From Prosthecobacter sp. (lineage in GTDB: Bacteria > Verrucomicrobiota > Verrucomicrobiia > Verrucomicrobiales > Verrucomicrobiaceae), in NCBI GenBank assembly GCA_019186985.1, contig JABARQ010000015.1:1-64000 (forward strand): a DNA stretch of 64,000 nucleotides, in the 5' to 3' direction. The first letter of the stretch is position 1. Each line of letters opens with the position of its first letter. This document shows positions 17,943 through 27,181 of the stretch, piece by piece. The translations under genes and the position numbers were made by a program. Under the pieces are notes generated by a model that did not search any database, was not told the DNA's origin, and saw only the letters and a list, made by a program, of their open reading frames with translations.

Positions 17943-20663
17943 ATGTTTCTGCGCCTTGCCACCCTGCCCCTGGTCACCGCCGGCCTCCTGGCCGCCGAAC
18001 CTTTTCCCGCCATCTTCAACACTGAAAAAGGCAGCCCGATGCCCGCCGAGGAGGCCGCGAGGACCATGCAGCTTCCGCCGGGCTTCAAGTGCGTGGTGTT
18101 TGCCGCCGAACCCGATGTTCAGCAGCCCATCGGCATGGCCTGGGATTCCAAGGGCCGCCTCTGGGTCGCCGAATGCTACACCTACGCCGAAAACCCGGAC
18201 CGCTGGGACACAAAGCTGCGTGATCGTGTCATCATCCTCGAGGACAAGGACGGCGATGGAAAGCACGACAGCCGCAGGGTCTTCTGGAACCAGGGATCCT
18301 ATCTCACCAGCGTCGAGGTCGGCCATGGCGGTGTGTGGATCCTGAACAACGGCACCCTCAGCTTCATCGCCGACAAGAACGGCGATGACATCCCTGACGG
18401 CGAGCCCGAAGTGCTTCTCGACGGCTTCAACACCAAGACCATCGGTCATAACATCGTCAACGGCCTGCGCTGGGGGCCCGACGGCTGGCTCTACGGCCGC
18501 CACGGCATCACCGACACCTCGGCGGCCGGAGCGCCCGGCACGCCGGTCGAAAAGCGCGTGCGCATGAACTGCGCGATCTGGCGCTACCACCCCGGCAGCA
18601 AGGCGCTGGAAACCGTCGCCCACGGCGGCACCAACTCCTGGGGCCATGACTGGAACGCCGAGGGCGAGCTGTTCATGATCAACACCGTCATCGGCCATCT
18701 CTGGCACGTCATCCCCGGAGCCTACTACCGCCGCATGTTCGGCACGCACCTCAACCCGCATGTCTATGAGATCATCGAGCAGACCGCCGACCACTTTCAC
18801 TGGGACACCGGCTCCGAGAAATGGAGCGACATCCGCAACGGCATCAGCGGCAAAACCAAGGAGCTTGGCGGCGGCCATGCCCACGTCGGCATGCTGATCT
18901 ACCAGGGCGGCCTGTGGCCGAAGGAATACCACAGCGCCATGCTCGCCTGCAACCTGCACGGCAACCGCATCAACGTGGACAGGCTCGTCCGCGAAGGCTG
19001 CGGCTACACCGGCAGGCACGCGCCCGACTTCATGCAGGCCAAGGACACCTGGTTCCGCGGCATCGACCTTCTCACCGGCCCCGACGGCAACGTCTTCGTC
19101 GCCGACTGGTCAGACAGCGGCGAATGCCACGACAACGACGGCGTGCACCGGACAAGCGGACGCATTTACAAGATTGTGTATGAAGCGGGGAAAAAGGTCC
19201 CCCAGGAGCAGAACAACTGGTGGGCCAGGATGGAGCTTCAAAAGGCCCACGAATCCGGCACCGGGCCCAAGCCGAGGAAGATGCGCCCCCTGGTGGACGC
19301 CAAAAGCAGCGACGGCCTCGACAGGCTTCATGCCGCCTCTGACCTGCAGCGTCTGGAGCTCAAAGAGCGCTGGCCTGTGGCCACCGTCCTGGCGGCGCAT
19401 GAGGAGGATGCAAACGACCGCCAGCAGCCTCTCATGATCTGGTATGGCATCGAGCCCGCCGTCGCGGCAGACCCCATGAAGGGCGTGGCGTTCATCGCCA
19501 GCGCGAAGATTCCCACCGTGCGGCGGCTCGTCGCCCGTCGCATTGCCGAGGACATCGAGAAAAACCCGGCGGCCGTCGATGCCCTGGTGGCCTTGATGAC
19601 GAAGGACACCGTGGGACGCAGCGACGTTCTCACCGGCATGGCCGCAGGCCTGGACGGCATGAGCAAGGCGGCAAGGCCGAAAGGCTGGGAGGAGTTTGCA
19701 TCAAACGCCAAAAACGTGGACACCAGCCTCCTGCAAAAGCTTTCCCTCGTCTTCGGCAGCGGCCGCGCGGTCGAGGAGCTCATCGCCCTCGTCAAGGACA
19801 CGGAAGGTGACGCCAACGCCCGCCGGAACGCCTTTGCCAGCCTCACCCGCAACACCAGCCCGGAGCTTTTCAAGGTCGTGCGCGGCCTGATCAACGACAA
19901 GGTGCTGGGCACGGTCGCCCGCAGCGCCCTGGCCGCCTACGACGATCCGAACATCCCGAAGGCCCTGCTCAACCCCTGGCCGCAGCGCAGCGAGGAGCAG
20001 CAGGCCGCCACGGTCGCCACCCTGGTCACCCGCCCCGCCTTCGCCCATGCCCTGCTGGACGCCGTGAAGTCAGGCCAGGTGCCGAAGACGCTCATCACGC
20101 CCTACCAGGCCCGCGCCATCCGCAGCCTGAACGACGCCGACCTAACCAACAAGCTGACCAGCGTGTGGGGCGAGCTGCGCGACACGCCCGAGGCCAAGAA
20201 GGCCGAGCTCGCCGGCTGGATGGCGAAGCTCACCGAGGCCCGCCTGGCCTCCGGCGACGCCGTCAAGGGCAAGACGCTCTTCACCTCCGTCTGCGGCGCC
20301 TGCCACAAGCTTTACGGCGAAGGCGGCCAGCTCGGCCCCGACCTCACCGGCGGCGACCGCCACAAGCTCACCTTCCTCCTGGAAAACATCATCGACCCCA
20401 GCGCCATCGTGCCTGCGGACTACCGCATGAGCGTCTTCAAGCTCAAGGACGGCCGCACGATCACCGGCGTGATCCCGCAGCAGACGGAGAAATCCCTCAC
20501 CATCCAGACGCCTGCGGAAAAGCTGGTGGTGGAGAAATCGCAGATCACCGAACAGCAGCAGCTTCCCATGTCGCTGATGCCCGAAGGTCTTCTCACCGCC
20601 CTTGGCGAGGAGAACGTGGCCCACCTGTTCAAGTATCTCATGAGCACCGGACCGGTGAAGTGA
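17943..20663 (+). CDS. PVC-type heme-binding CxxCH protein with dehydrogenase beta-propeller
   Basis: The predicted protein is 906 residues and secreted (signal MFLRLATLPLVTAGLLAAEP). Residues about 30-430 form a beta-propeller of the 'putative membrane-bound dehydrogenase' type, with QQPIGMAWDSKGRLWVAECY and EDKDGDGKHD. A helical HEAT-like region follows (about 430-760). The C-terminal 'Pirellula/Verrucomicrobium type' heme domain carries CGACHKLYGEGGQLGPDLTG (CxxCH about 784-788). The family is nearly restricted to the PVC superphylum and is thought to oxidise carbohydrates and pass electrons via the heme. An alternative start at 17904 adds 13 residues before the signal peptide. Confidence 0.92.
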   Translation: MFLRLATLPLVTAGLLAAEPFPAIFNTEKGSPMPAEEAARTMQLPPGFKCVVFAAEPDVQQPIGMAWDSKGRLWVAECYTYAENPDRWDTKLRDRVIILEDKDGDGKHDSRRVFWNQGSYLTSVEVGHGGVWILNNGTLSFIADKNGDDIPDGEPEVLLDGFNTKTIGHNIVNGLRWGPDGWLYGRHGITDTSAAGAPGTPVEKRVRMNCAIWRYHPGSKALETVAHGGTNSWGHDWNAEGELFMINTVIGHLWHVIPGAYYRRMFGTHLNPHVYEIIEQTADHFHWDTGSEKWSDIRNGISGKTKELGGGHAHVGMLIYQGGLWPKEYHSAMLACNLHGNRINVDRLVREGCGYTGRHAPDFMQAKDTWFRGIDLLTGPDGNVFVADWSDSGECHDNDGVHRTSGRIYKIVYEAGKKVPQEQNNWWARMELQKAHESGTGPKPRKMRPLVDAKSSDGLDRLHAASDLQRLELKERWPVATVLAAHEEDANDRQQPLMIWYGIEPAVAADPMKGVAFIASAKIPTVRRLVARRIAEDIEKNPAAVDALVALMTKDTVGRSDVLTGMAAGLDGMSKAARPKGWEEFASNAKNVDTSLLQKLSLVFGSGRAVEELIALVKDTEGDANARRNAFASLTRNTSPELFKVVRGLINDKVLGTVARSALAAYDDPNIPKALLNPWPQRSEEQQAATVATLVTRPAFAHALLDAVKSGQVPKTLITPYQARAIRSLNDADLTNKLTSVWGELRDTPEAKKAELAGWMAKLTEARLASGDAVKGKTLFTSVCGACHKLYGEGGQLGPDLTGGDRHKLTFLLENIIDPSAIVPADYRMSVFKLKDGRTITGVIPQQTEKSLTIQTPAEKLVVEKSQITEQQQLPMSLMPEGLLTALGEENVAHLFKYLMSTGPVK

Positions 20664-20670
20664 CGCCTGA

Positions 20671-20741
20671 TCCAGCCTTGAGGCAGGCGTCCAAAGGCCC
20701 GGCCTTCCCCCACGCACTCGAAGGCGTATTCCAGCCTTGAG
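20671..20741 (+). repeat. 12-base direct repeat between cytochrome gene and dnaG
   Basis: TCCAGCCTTGAG occurs at 20671-20682 and again at 20730-20741, in the 116-base gap between the cytochrome gene and dnaG. The first copy is the loop of a small hairpin (CGCCTG ... CAGGCG, about 20665-20690) just after the stop codon. No T-run follows. Its meaning is unknown. Confidence 0.4.
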
Positions 20742-20779
20742 TTCGGGCAAAACCGCGCCTCCATCCCTGCCCGCCGCCC

Positions 20780-22597
20780 ATGACCCGAGTCCCCGAAGAA
20801 ACCCTCCAGCAGATCCTGGCTGCCACGGACATCGTGGACCTGGTCGGCCGGTCGGTGAAGCTCACGCGCCGGGGCACCAACTGGGTCGGCCTGTGCCCGT
20901 TCCACAACGAGAAAAGCCCCTCCTTCAACGTCAGGCCGTCCACCAACTCGTATCACTGCTTCGGCTGCGGCGCGGGCGGCAACGCCTTCCGCTTCCTGAT
21001 GAACCACGACGGCATGACCTTCATGGAGGCCGTCAAGCGTCTCGCCGACTCGGCGGGCATCCGCATTCAGGAGGATGTCTGGGACGCCAATGCGGAAAAG
21101 GAGGCCAAGCACCGCACTCTTCTGCTGCGCATTCATCAGGAGATCACGGACTGGTTCCACCAGATCCTCATGAAGAGCCCGCTCGCCGCACCGGCCCGCG
21201 ACTACCTCAAGGGCCGCGGCATCAATTCCGACATCGCGAAGAACTGGCAGCTCGGCTTCGCCCCCGGCAGCGGCCAGCTCCTCCGGCAATGGGCTGCGGA
21301 AAACAAGTTCGGCCAGCAGGCCCTTCTCGACGCCGGCATTCTGAAGCAGAACGAACGAGGCCTCTACCCGACCTTCCGCGACCGGCTGATGTTTCCCATC
21401 CGCAACGACAACGGCGAGGTGATCGCCTTCAGCGGACGCCTGCTTCAAGCGGATGCCAAGACCGCGAAGTACCTCAATTCACCGGAGACCGCCATCTTCA
21501 GCAAAAGCCGCGTGCTGTTCGGCTTCGACCGCGCCAAGCGCGCCATCTCCAAGGCCGGTCAGGCCATCGTCTGCGAGGGTCAGATCGACACCCTCATGAT
21601 TCATGAAGCGGGCTTCACCAACGCCGTCGCCGGCCAGGGCACCGCCTTCACCGAAGTCCATGCCAAGACACTCAAGCGTCTCGCCGATGAAGTGGTGCTC
21701 TGCTACGACTCCGACAACGCGGGCATCGAGGCGGCCGTGAAGGCCTTCAAGATCCTCGCACCGACGGGCCTGCTGGTGAAGGTGGCCGCCCTGCCAGCGG
21801 GCGAGGATCCTGATTCACTGATCCGCAAGCAGGGCCCGGAAGCCTTCAGGAAGCTGCTGAACGCAGCCCAGGAGTTCCTCGACTACCGCATCGAAAAGGC
21901 CGCGTCACAGCGTGACATGAGCGAGATGCGCGAGCGGGTGCGCTTCGCCGGCGAGCTTGCCGAACACATCACCCTGCTGGAAAACCCCGTGGCGCGTGAA
22001 ACCGCCATCCAGCGCGGCGCCGTGCGGCTTTCCATCCCTGAGGAAACGCTGCGCCAGCTCGTCACCCAGGCGGCGAAAAAAGCCGCCTATGGCAGCAAGG
22101 ACAAGGCGCAGGACACCGCGCGCCCGGAGAGCTCCGGACAGCAGCTCATCGCCGCGCAGAACCGCAACGCCCTGCTTCTGGCCCGTCTGGCTCTTGCCGA
22201 CGCCCAGGTGCTCGAGTGGCTGCGCCGGCAGGAGCACGACGAAGTCCTGCATGACGTGCCCGGCACCGAGCTGCTCGCGCAGATCTGGCACAGCAGCTTC
22301 AATCCCGTGGACCCCGTGGCGGTGAACGTCTTCCTCACCACGCTGCAGCCGGACGAGGAGGCGGCGCTGAACCAATTGTTGCACGAAGCACGCGCCGGAG
22401 GCGGTGTCGAGGCGGCGGAGCACGCGCTGCGCGCCCTGGAGATCACCCGGCTGCAGATGATGAAGCAGCGCCTGCAGGCACAGCTCAAGCAGCCCGGCAT
22501 CGACGCCGAGCATGCCGCCGACCTGCAGCGAGAGATCATGGCCCTGCACCAGGAGATCACCTCCGCCCAACAAAAGATGGTGACACGTCCGGCCTGA
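20780..22597 (+). CDS. dnaG: DNA primase
   Basis: The 605-residue protein is a standard DnaG. The N-terminal CHC2 zinc finger is CPFHNEKSPSFNV ... YHCFGCGAGG (about residues 39-68). The Toprim domain has the catalytic glutamate in VCEGQIDTLM (about 264-273) and the aspartates in CYDSDNAG (about 309-314). The C-terminal helical region should bind the replicative helicase. It makes RNA primers at the fork. No rpoD follows it, unlike the classical rpsU-dnaG-rpoD operon; the next gene converges from the other strand with an eight-base gap. Confidence 0.96.
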   Translation: MTRVPEETLQQILAATDIVDLVGRSVKLTRRGTNWVGLCPFHNEKSPSFNVRPSTNSYHCFGCGAGGNAFRFLMNHDGMTFMEAVKRLADSAGIRIQEDVWDANAEKEAKHRTLLLRIHQEITDWFHQILMKSPLAAPARDYLKGRGINSDIAKNWQLGFAPGSGQLLRQWAAENKFGQQALLDAGILKQNERGLYPTFRDRLMFPIRNDNGEVIAFSGRLLQADAKTAKYLNSPETAIFSKSRVLFGFDRAKRAISKAGQAIVCEGQIDTLMIHEAGFTNAVAGQGTAFTEVHAKTLKRLADEVVLCYDSDNAGIEAAVKAFKILAPTGLLVKVAALPAGEDPDSLIRKQGPEAFRKLLNAAQEFLDYRIEKAASQRDMSEMRERVRFAGELAEHITLLENPVARETAIQRGAVRLSIPEETLRQLVTQAAKKAAYGSKDKAQDTARPESSGQQLIAAQNRNALLLARLALADAQVLEWLRRQEHDEVLHDVPGTELLAQIWHSSFNPVDPVAVNVFLTTLQPDEEAALNQLLHEARAGGGVEAAEHALRALEITRLQMMKQRLQAQLKQPGIDAEHAADLQREIMALHQEITSAQQKMVTRPA

Positions 22598-22605
22598 CCT
22601 GCGGC

Positions 22606-23490
22606 TCAGGTCGCCGCAATCCAGCGCTGCCAGAGCCTCAGCAGGGGCGGCAGCACCGCAAAGCCGAACGCCGCAGGCAGGGACACCTGGCTGACGGCCA
22701 GCGCATCCACCAGCGGAATGCCTGCCAGCAGCAGCCCCACCGCCTGGCCGATCGCCGGCCCGCCCCGCTTCATCACGCGCATGGCGTAAAGCAGCCACAG
22801 GGCGAACAGCCCGGTCAGCATCGAGGGGGCAAGCTGGCTGAGGTCGCCCAGGATCATCACCCGCTTCATGGCCAGGTTCACGATGCCGGCCATGGACACC
22901 AGCGCAGGAATCCACAGCAGAGCCAGGGCGGTGCAGCGGCTTGGCAGGGGCACGGCACCTCCACGAGCCTCCTGCCTTGCCACCAGGGTCAGCCCGACCA
23001 CATAGGAGCCTAAAATGAGCGCGGGCTGGCGGTGATAGCTCCAGACATCTTCGGCTGACGCCGCCATCAGAAGCAGCAGCACCCGGCACAGGCCCATGAC
23101 CCAGACCGCACCGCTCCAGGGCTTGTGACACAGATCGTAAAACAGGATGCAGGCCACAAGCGCTGTTGTGATCACCACGCTGGCGTCACCGGCGAAGACC
23201 GCCAGCAGCCAGCCTGCGCCAAGCATGGCCAGCCCGACCATCCAGGCCGTCATCAAACGCACACGTCCTCCGGGGATCGGCCGTTCCTTCCGGTGCTCCC
23301 TGTCAAACCCGGCGTCTGCCGCGTCATTGAGGATCATGCCGCCGGTGTAGAGAAGCGAGCCCGCCAGCAACAGCCACAGCAGCAGCGGATTTTTCAAGTC
23401 GCCCCCCGCCAGCAGCCAGCCGGCGGTCACGTTCGTCCAGACCGTCGGCAGGTTGGAGATGCGGGCGAGTTCAAGCCAGGCGCGGAGCAT
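22606..23490 (-). CDS. UbiA-family prenyltransferase, EboC-like
   Basis: The 294-residue integral membrane protein has about eight to nine hydrophobic helices. The first aspartate motif of UbiA enzymes is intact (NDAADAGFD, N55-D63) and is followed by RPIPGGRV. The second region is YDLCHKPW ... MGLCRVLLLLMAAS, which resembles the MGxCRxLNxLLGxS segment of EboC-type proteins more than UbiA or MenA. It should transfer a prenyl group to an aromatic or polar acceptor in the membrane. An eboE gene lies at the far end of the window, about 40 kb away, so a link is only a guess. The ATG at 23490 sits just before the first family-like residues. Confidence 0.82.
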   Translation of the reverse strand: MLRAWLELARISNLPTVWTNVTAGWLLAGGDLKNPLLLWLLLAGSLLYTGGMILNDAADAGFDREHRKERPIPGGRVRLMTAWMVGLAMLGAGWLLAVFAGDASVVITTALVACILFYDLCHKPWSGAVWVMGLCRVLLLLMAASAEDVWSYHRQPALILGSYVVGLTLVARQEARGGAVPLPSRCTALALLWIPALVSMAGIVNLAMKRVMILGDLSQLAPSMLTGLFALWLLYAMRVMKRGGPAIGQAVGLLLAGIPLVDALAVSQVSLPAAFGFAVLPPLLRLWQRWIAAT

Positions 23491-23553
23491 GAGGGCCACA
23501 CAGGCCGCATCCTCGCAGTTCCGGCAAGATTTTTCATCCTGCACGCCGCCCGT

Positions 23554-23583
23554 TTGACACTCCGCCCGCCTTCCCTGTATGAA
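23554..23583 (+). promoter_or_regulatory. Candidate promoter for sensor kinase gene
   Basis: A perfect TTGACA (23554-23559) is followed after 18 bases by TATGAA (23578-23583). The predicted transcript would start within about six bases of the ATG at 23596, giving almost no leader. Confidence 0.4.
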
Positions 23584-23595
23584 TGACGCCGCCGC

Positions 23596-24777
23596 ATGAG
23601 ATCCGCCTTCATCGACAAGCTGCTGAAACGCATGGACCGCCTGGAACCGGGCGAGGTGCAGAGCGTGGTGCTCGAACTGCTGAAGGAGAAGGGCTTCCTC
23701 GAAAAGGTCTTCCAGACACTCCAGGAGGGCGTCATCCTTCTCGACCCCGAGGGCTCCGTCACCTACGTCAACCAGGCCGCCTGCACCTTCTTCGGCCTCA
23801 GCGCCGAACAAGTGATCGGTCAAAAGCTGACCCAGGGCATGCGCGGCCTGGACTGGAACGAGCTGCTGAAGCCCGGGACCGTCGTCAGCCGCGACCTCGA
23901 GGTCTTCTATCCGGAGAACCGCTACCTGAACTTCTACATCACCAGCATCGACGACGCCCAGCCGCTGGGCTTTGTCATGCTTATCCGCGACGTCACCGAG
24001 TCCAGGAAGCGCACCGAGCAGCAGATGGAGAGCGAGCGCCTCAACGCCTTCACCCTCCTCGCCGCCGGCGTGGCTCATGAGCTGGGAAACCCGCTGAACT
24101 CCCTGACCATCCACCTGCAGCTGCTGGAGCGGCGGCTCAGGAAGCTCGGCAAGGGCGGCGACGCCCTGCGCGAGCATCTCGACATCGCCACCGGCGAGAT
24201 CAAGCGCATGGACACGATCATCAGCCAGTTCCTGGCCGCCATCCGCCCCACCAAGCCCCAGCTCCAGCGCAGCAGGATCGCCGAACTCGTCGAGGAAAGC
24301 GTGCGCTTCCTGAAGCCCGAGCTCGACCAGGCGAAGGTGAAGGTGAAGATGGACCTGCGCGCCGACATGCCAGCCATGCCGCTGGATCCCGACCAGATGA
24401 AGCAGGCGATGTACAACCTCATCCGCAACGCCGCCCAGGCCATGCCCAAGGGCGGCATCCTCACCATCAGCGGCAGCTACACGGACTTCGAGGTGAGGCT
24501 GAGCTTCGAGGACACCGGCAAGGGCATCTCGCCCGAGCAGATGGGCCGGCTGTTCCAGCCCTTCTCCACCACGCGCCCCACCGGCACCGGTCTCGGCCTG
24601 CTGATCGTTCGCCGCATCATCCGCGAACATGGCGGCGAGATCGACATCGAGTCCAGGATCGGCCTGGGCACCCGCGTCAGCCTCTGGCTGCCCCTGGTCG
24701 AACGAAAAGTGCGTCTGCTGGGCGAGGGCGAGGAGGATCCGGGAAAACCTGCATCATCACCCGACGTCAAGGCGTGA
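23596..24777 (+). CDS. PAS-domain sensor histidine kinase, NtrB-like
   Basis: The 393-residue protein has no membrane segment, so it senses a cytoplasmic signal. A PAS domain covers about residues 35-145 (LQEGVILLDPEGSVTYVNQAA). The phosphoacceptor H-box is VAHELGNPLNSL (His about 161). The ATPase domain shows the N box NLIRNAAQAM (about 275), DTGKGIS and GTGLGLLIVRRI. The layout is that of NtrB/AtoS-type kinases, which usually pair with a sigma-54 activator. No response regulator is adjacent. The 3' end overlaps tilS, on the opposite strand, by 11 bases. Confidence 0.88.
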   Translation: MRSAFIDKLLKRMDRLEPGEVQSVVLELLKEKGFLEKVFQTLQEGVILLDPEGSVTYVNQAACTFFGLSAEQVIGQKLTQGMRGLDWNELLKPGTVVSRDLEVFYPENRYLNFYITSIDDAQPLGFVMLIRDVTESRKRTEQQMESERLNAFTLLAAGVAHELGNPLNSLTIHLQLLERRLRKLGKGGDALREHLDIATGEIKRMDTIISQFLAAIRPTKPQLQRSRIAELVEESVRFLKPELDQAKVKVKMDLRADMPAMPLDPDQMKQAMYNLIRNAAQAMPKGGILTISGSYTDFEVRLSFEDTGKGISPEQMGRLFQPFSTTRPTGTGLGLLIVRRIIREHGGEIDIESRIGLGTRVSLWLPLVERKVRLLGEGEEDPGKPASSPDVKA

Positions 24778-25720
24778 GGCCTTCCCGTTCCAGCCACAAC
24801 CTGCCCGCCTTCCGGCGCAGGTGATGTCCACCGGGCAGGTTGATCTTCGCCGGTCCGCCGGGGTGAAGCATCTCCAGGACAAGCTCGACCTCGTCAAGCC
24901 CGATCCCGGGCAGCTCCAGAACCTTGACCAGCCACTGACGCAGCAGCCTGGAGGCGACCGCTTCTGGAACCTGCGCGAGAGGCCGGAACCTCAGGGCCCG
25001 GTCAGGATCAAGGCAGTCATCCAGCCTCTGAAGCGCCAGCCCGGTCAGCGCTTCCTCATCCCGCTCCGCCTGCCTGCCCAGCCGGACGATCTGCGGCACC
25101 ACGTCACGGTCAAAGACCCGGTTGAGCATCGGCAGCACGTCGAGCCTGAGCCGGTTGCGGCGCGGCCCCCGGCTCGTGTTGCTGGAGTCCTCACGAAACC
25201 TCAGCCCGTGCTCCCGAGCATAACCATTGATGTCTGAACGCCGCCAGTTCAGCAGCGGACGGCGAAGCTCAAACGAATGCGCGCCATGCTGCAGCACGGA
25301 CGCCTCCCTCATGCCGCCCAGGCCGTTCAGTCCAGCGCCCCGGCACAGGTTCGCCAGAATGGTCTCCGCCTGATCATCCGCGTGATGGGCCAGGTAGATC
25401 CGTCCGGCGCCATGCTTCAGGGCCGCCTCCGCCAGGAACTGATGCCGAAGCCTCCGGCCCGCGGTTTCGACCGAGATCCTCTGCCGGCGCGCAAGGGCCG
25501 CCACATCCTCGCGCCCCACCTCGCAGGCAAGGCAGAGACCTGCCGCCAGCCGGCGGACAAAGGCAGCATCCTGCCCGGATTCACGGCCTCGCAGACCGTG
25601 GTTCAAATGGCAGACCACCAGCCTTTCGGAGGAGTTCCGGACCAGCCAGTGCAGCAGGACCACGGAATCCCGCCCGCCGGAAACGGCGACAAGCGAGGGC
25701 AATGGACACGAAGGCTGCAT
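24767..25720 (-). CDS. tilS: tRNA(Ile)-lysidine synthase
   Basis: The 317-residue protein has the PP-loop ATP motif SGGRDS at residues 14-19, the family segment CHLNHGLRGRES and LAHHADDQAETILANLCRGAGLNGLGGM. TilS attaches lysine to the wobble cytidine of the AUA-reading tRNA(Ile). The length matches short TilS proteins (Aquifex type) lacking the large C-terminal domain of the E. coli enzyme. The ATG at 25720 gives the normal distance to the PP-loop. It diverges from the lipid operon start (25866) and overlaps the kinase gene tail-to-tail. Confidence 0.93.
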   Translation of the reverse strand: MQPSCPLPSLVAVSGGRDSVVLLHWLVRNSSERLVVCHLNHGLRGRESGQDAAFVRRLAAGLCLACEVGREDVAALARRQRISVETAGRRLRHQFLAEAALKHGAGRIYLAHHADDQAETILANLCRGAGLNGLGGMREASVLQHGAHSFELRRPLLNWRRSDINGYAREHGLRFREDSSNTSRGPRRNRLRLDVLPMLNRVFDRDVVPQIVRLGRQAERDEEALTGLALQRLDDCLDPDRALRFRPLAQVPEAVASRLLRQWLVKVLELPGIGLDEVELVLEMLHPGGPAKINLPGGHHLRRKAGRLWLEREGLTP

Positions 25721-25865
25721 GAGACCGATGGTACACAACGCCTGCCGACAAAAAAGCTCCTGTTTCAGGGCATTTTCCCCGGAAAACCCGCCGTCCCTCC
25801 AAATGCACTGAATCCAGAACGGCACGGCGGACGAACCAAGCAGTCGTTTTTCATCCAGCACGCGA
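25721..25865. promoter_or_regulatory. Divergent control region tilS / lipid operon
   Basis: These 145 bases hold the promoters of tilS and the six-gene lipid operon. A 14-base inverted repeat, TTTTCC-CC-GGAAAA, lies at 25773-25786 and is a possible operator. On the minus strand TACCAT lies seven bases before the tilS ATG and could act as a -10 element. No other clear sigma-70 boxes were found. Confidence 0.35.
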
Positions 25866-27158
25866 ATGCCCCTTCCCCGTCTCGCCATCGTTGGTTCAGG
25901 CATCTCCGGCCTGGGCTGCGCCCACTTCCTGCACCGCAGGTTCGACATCACCGTCTTCGAGGCGGCGGACTATGTCGGCGGGCACACCAACACCGTGACG
26001 GTGACCGAGGACGGGCGCGAGCTGCCCGTCGACACGGGCTTCATGGTCTTCAACCACCACACCTACCCGTTGCTATGCCGTTTGTTCGGCGAGCTGGGCG
26101 TCGGGACGAAGCGCACGGACATGTCCTTCAGCATGTCCCACCAGGCCAGCGGCTACGAATGGAACGGAGGGGGCCTGTCCCGCGTCTTCGGCCAGCGCCG
26201 GAACCTCGTCGACCCGCGCTTCTGGCGCTTCGTCCTGCAGATCCACCGGTTCAACGGCCAGTGCATCGCAGCGATGAACGACCCGCGATTCGAGAGGATG
26301 ACCCTTGGCGAGTTCGCCCGGGCCTGCGGCTACGGCCAGGATTTCCTCGACCTCTACATCGTGCCCATGGGCAGCGCCGTCTGGTCCACGCCGCCGGACC
26401 GGATGCTGGACTTCCCGGCGCGCACGTTGATGCACTTTTGGTTCAACCATGGCTTCCTGGCGATGGACACCCGGCATCCCTGGTGGACCGTCTGCGACGG
26501 CTCGCGGCAGTATGTCCGCAGGCTGATCCCGCCCTTTGCCGACCGCATCCGGCTGAAAAGCCCGGTGGCCCGGATCGAACGGCGGGACGGCAGGGTGCTC
26601 GTGCAGCCGGTGAACGGCCCGGCGGAGGCCTTTGACCATGTCATCCTCGCCTCGCACGCACCCGCAAGCCTGCGCATGCTGGCGGACGCCACGCCCCTGG
26701 AGACGGAGGTGCTGTCAGCCTTCAACTACCAGCCGAACATGGCGGCCCTGCACACGGACGCCTCGGTCATGCCGCGCACACGACGCTGCTGGGCCTCCTG
26801 GAACTACCGGGTCGAAGCGGATGAGGCAGGCAGGATCGTGCCAAGCACCCACTACTGGATGAACAACCTTCAGGGTGTTTCCGACAAGGTGAACTATTTC
26901 GTCTCCATCAATCCTCCGGACAACCTGGACGAGTCGAAGGTGCTGCGTCGCATCGACTATGAGCACCCGCTGTTTGACCTGGCTGCGATTGACGCCCAGA
27001 AACGCCTGCCCGAGCTGCGGAGGGAGTCGGGACGAACGCGCACCCTGTTCTGCGGCGCCTGGGGACGCTACGGCTTTCACGAAGACGGCTTCATGTCCGC
27101 GGTCGAGACCTGCGGGCACCTCCTGGGCGGTGATCCCTGGACCCTGAGAAACCCCTGA
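25866..27158 (+). CDS. FAD-dependent oxidoreductase of fatty-acid modification loci
   Basis: The 430-residue protein is a flavin amine-oxidase-like enzyme. The dinucleotide-binding motif is IVGSGISGLGCAHFL (about residues 7-21), then VFEAADYVGGHTNTV. The motif VDTGFMVFNHHTYPLLCRLF is characteristic of oxidoreductases encoded beside DUF1365 and CFA-type methyltransferases. In such loci it is believed to reduce or desaturate a methylated acyl chain; in plants the same domain is fused to cyclopropane synthase. It is the first gene of a six-gene operon and overlaps or abuts the DUF1365 gene at its stop. Confidence 0.88.
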   Translation: MPLPRLAIVGSGISGLGCAHFLHRRFDITVFEAADYVGGHTNTVTVTEDGRELPVDTGFMVFNHHTYPLLCRLFGELGVGTKRTDMSFSMSHQASGYEWNGGGLSRVFGQRRNLVDPRFWRFVLQIHRFNGQCIAAMNDPRFERMTLGEFARACGYGQDFLDLYIVPMGSAVWSTPPDRMLDFPARTLMHFWFNHGFLAMDTRHPWWTVCDGSRQYVRRLIPPFADRIRLKSPVARIERRDGRVLVQPVNGPAEAFDHVILASHAPASLRMLADATPLETEVLSAFNYQPNMAALHTDASVMPRTRRCWASWNYRVEADEAGRIVPSTHYWMNNLQGVSDKVNYFVSINPPDNLDESKVLRRIDYEHPLFDLAAIDAQKRLPELRRESGRTRTLFCGAWGRYGFHEDGFMSAVETCGHLLGGDPWTLRNP

Positions 27159-27181
27159 TGCCTCCGAGGCACGCACAGACC

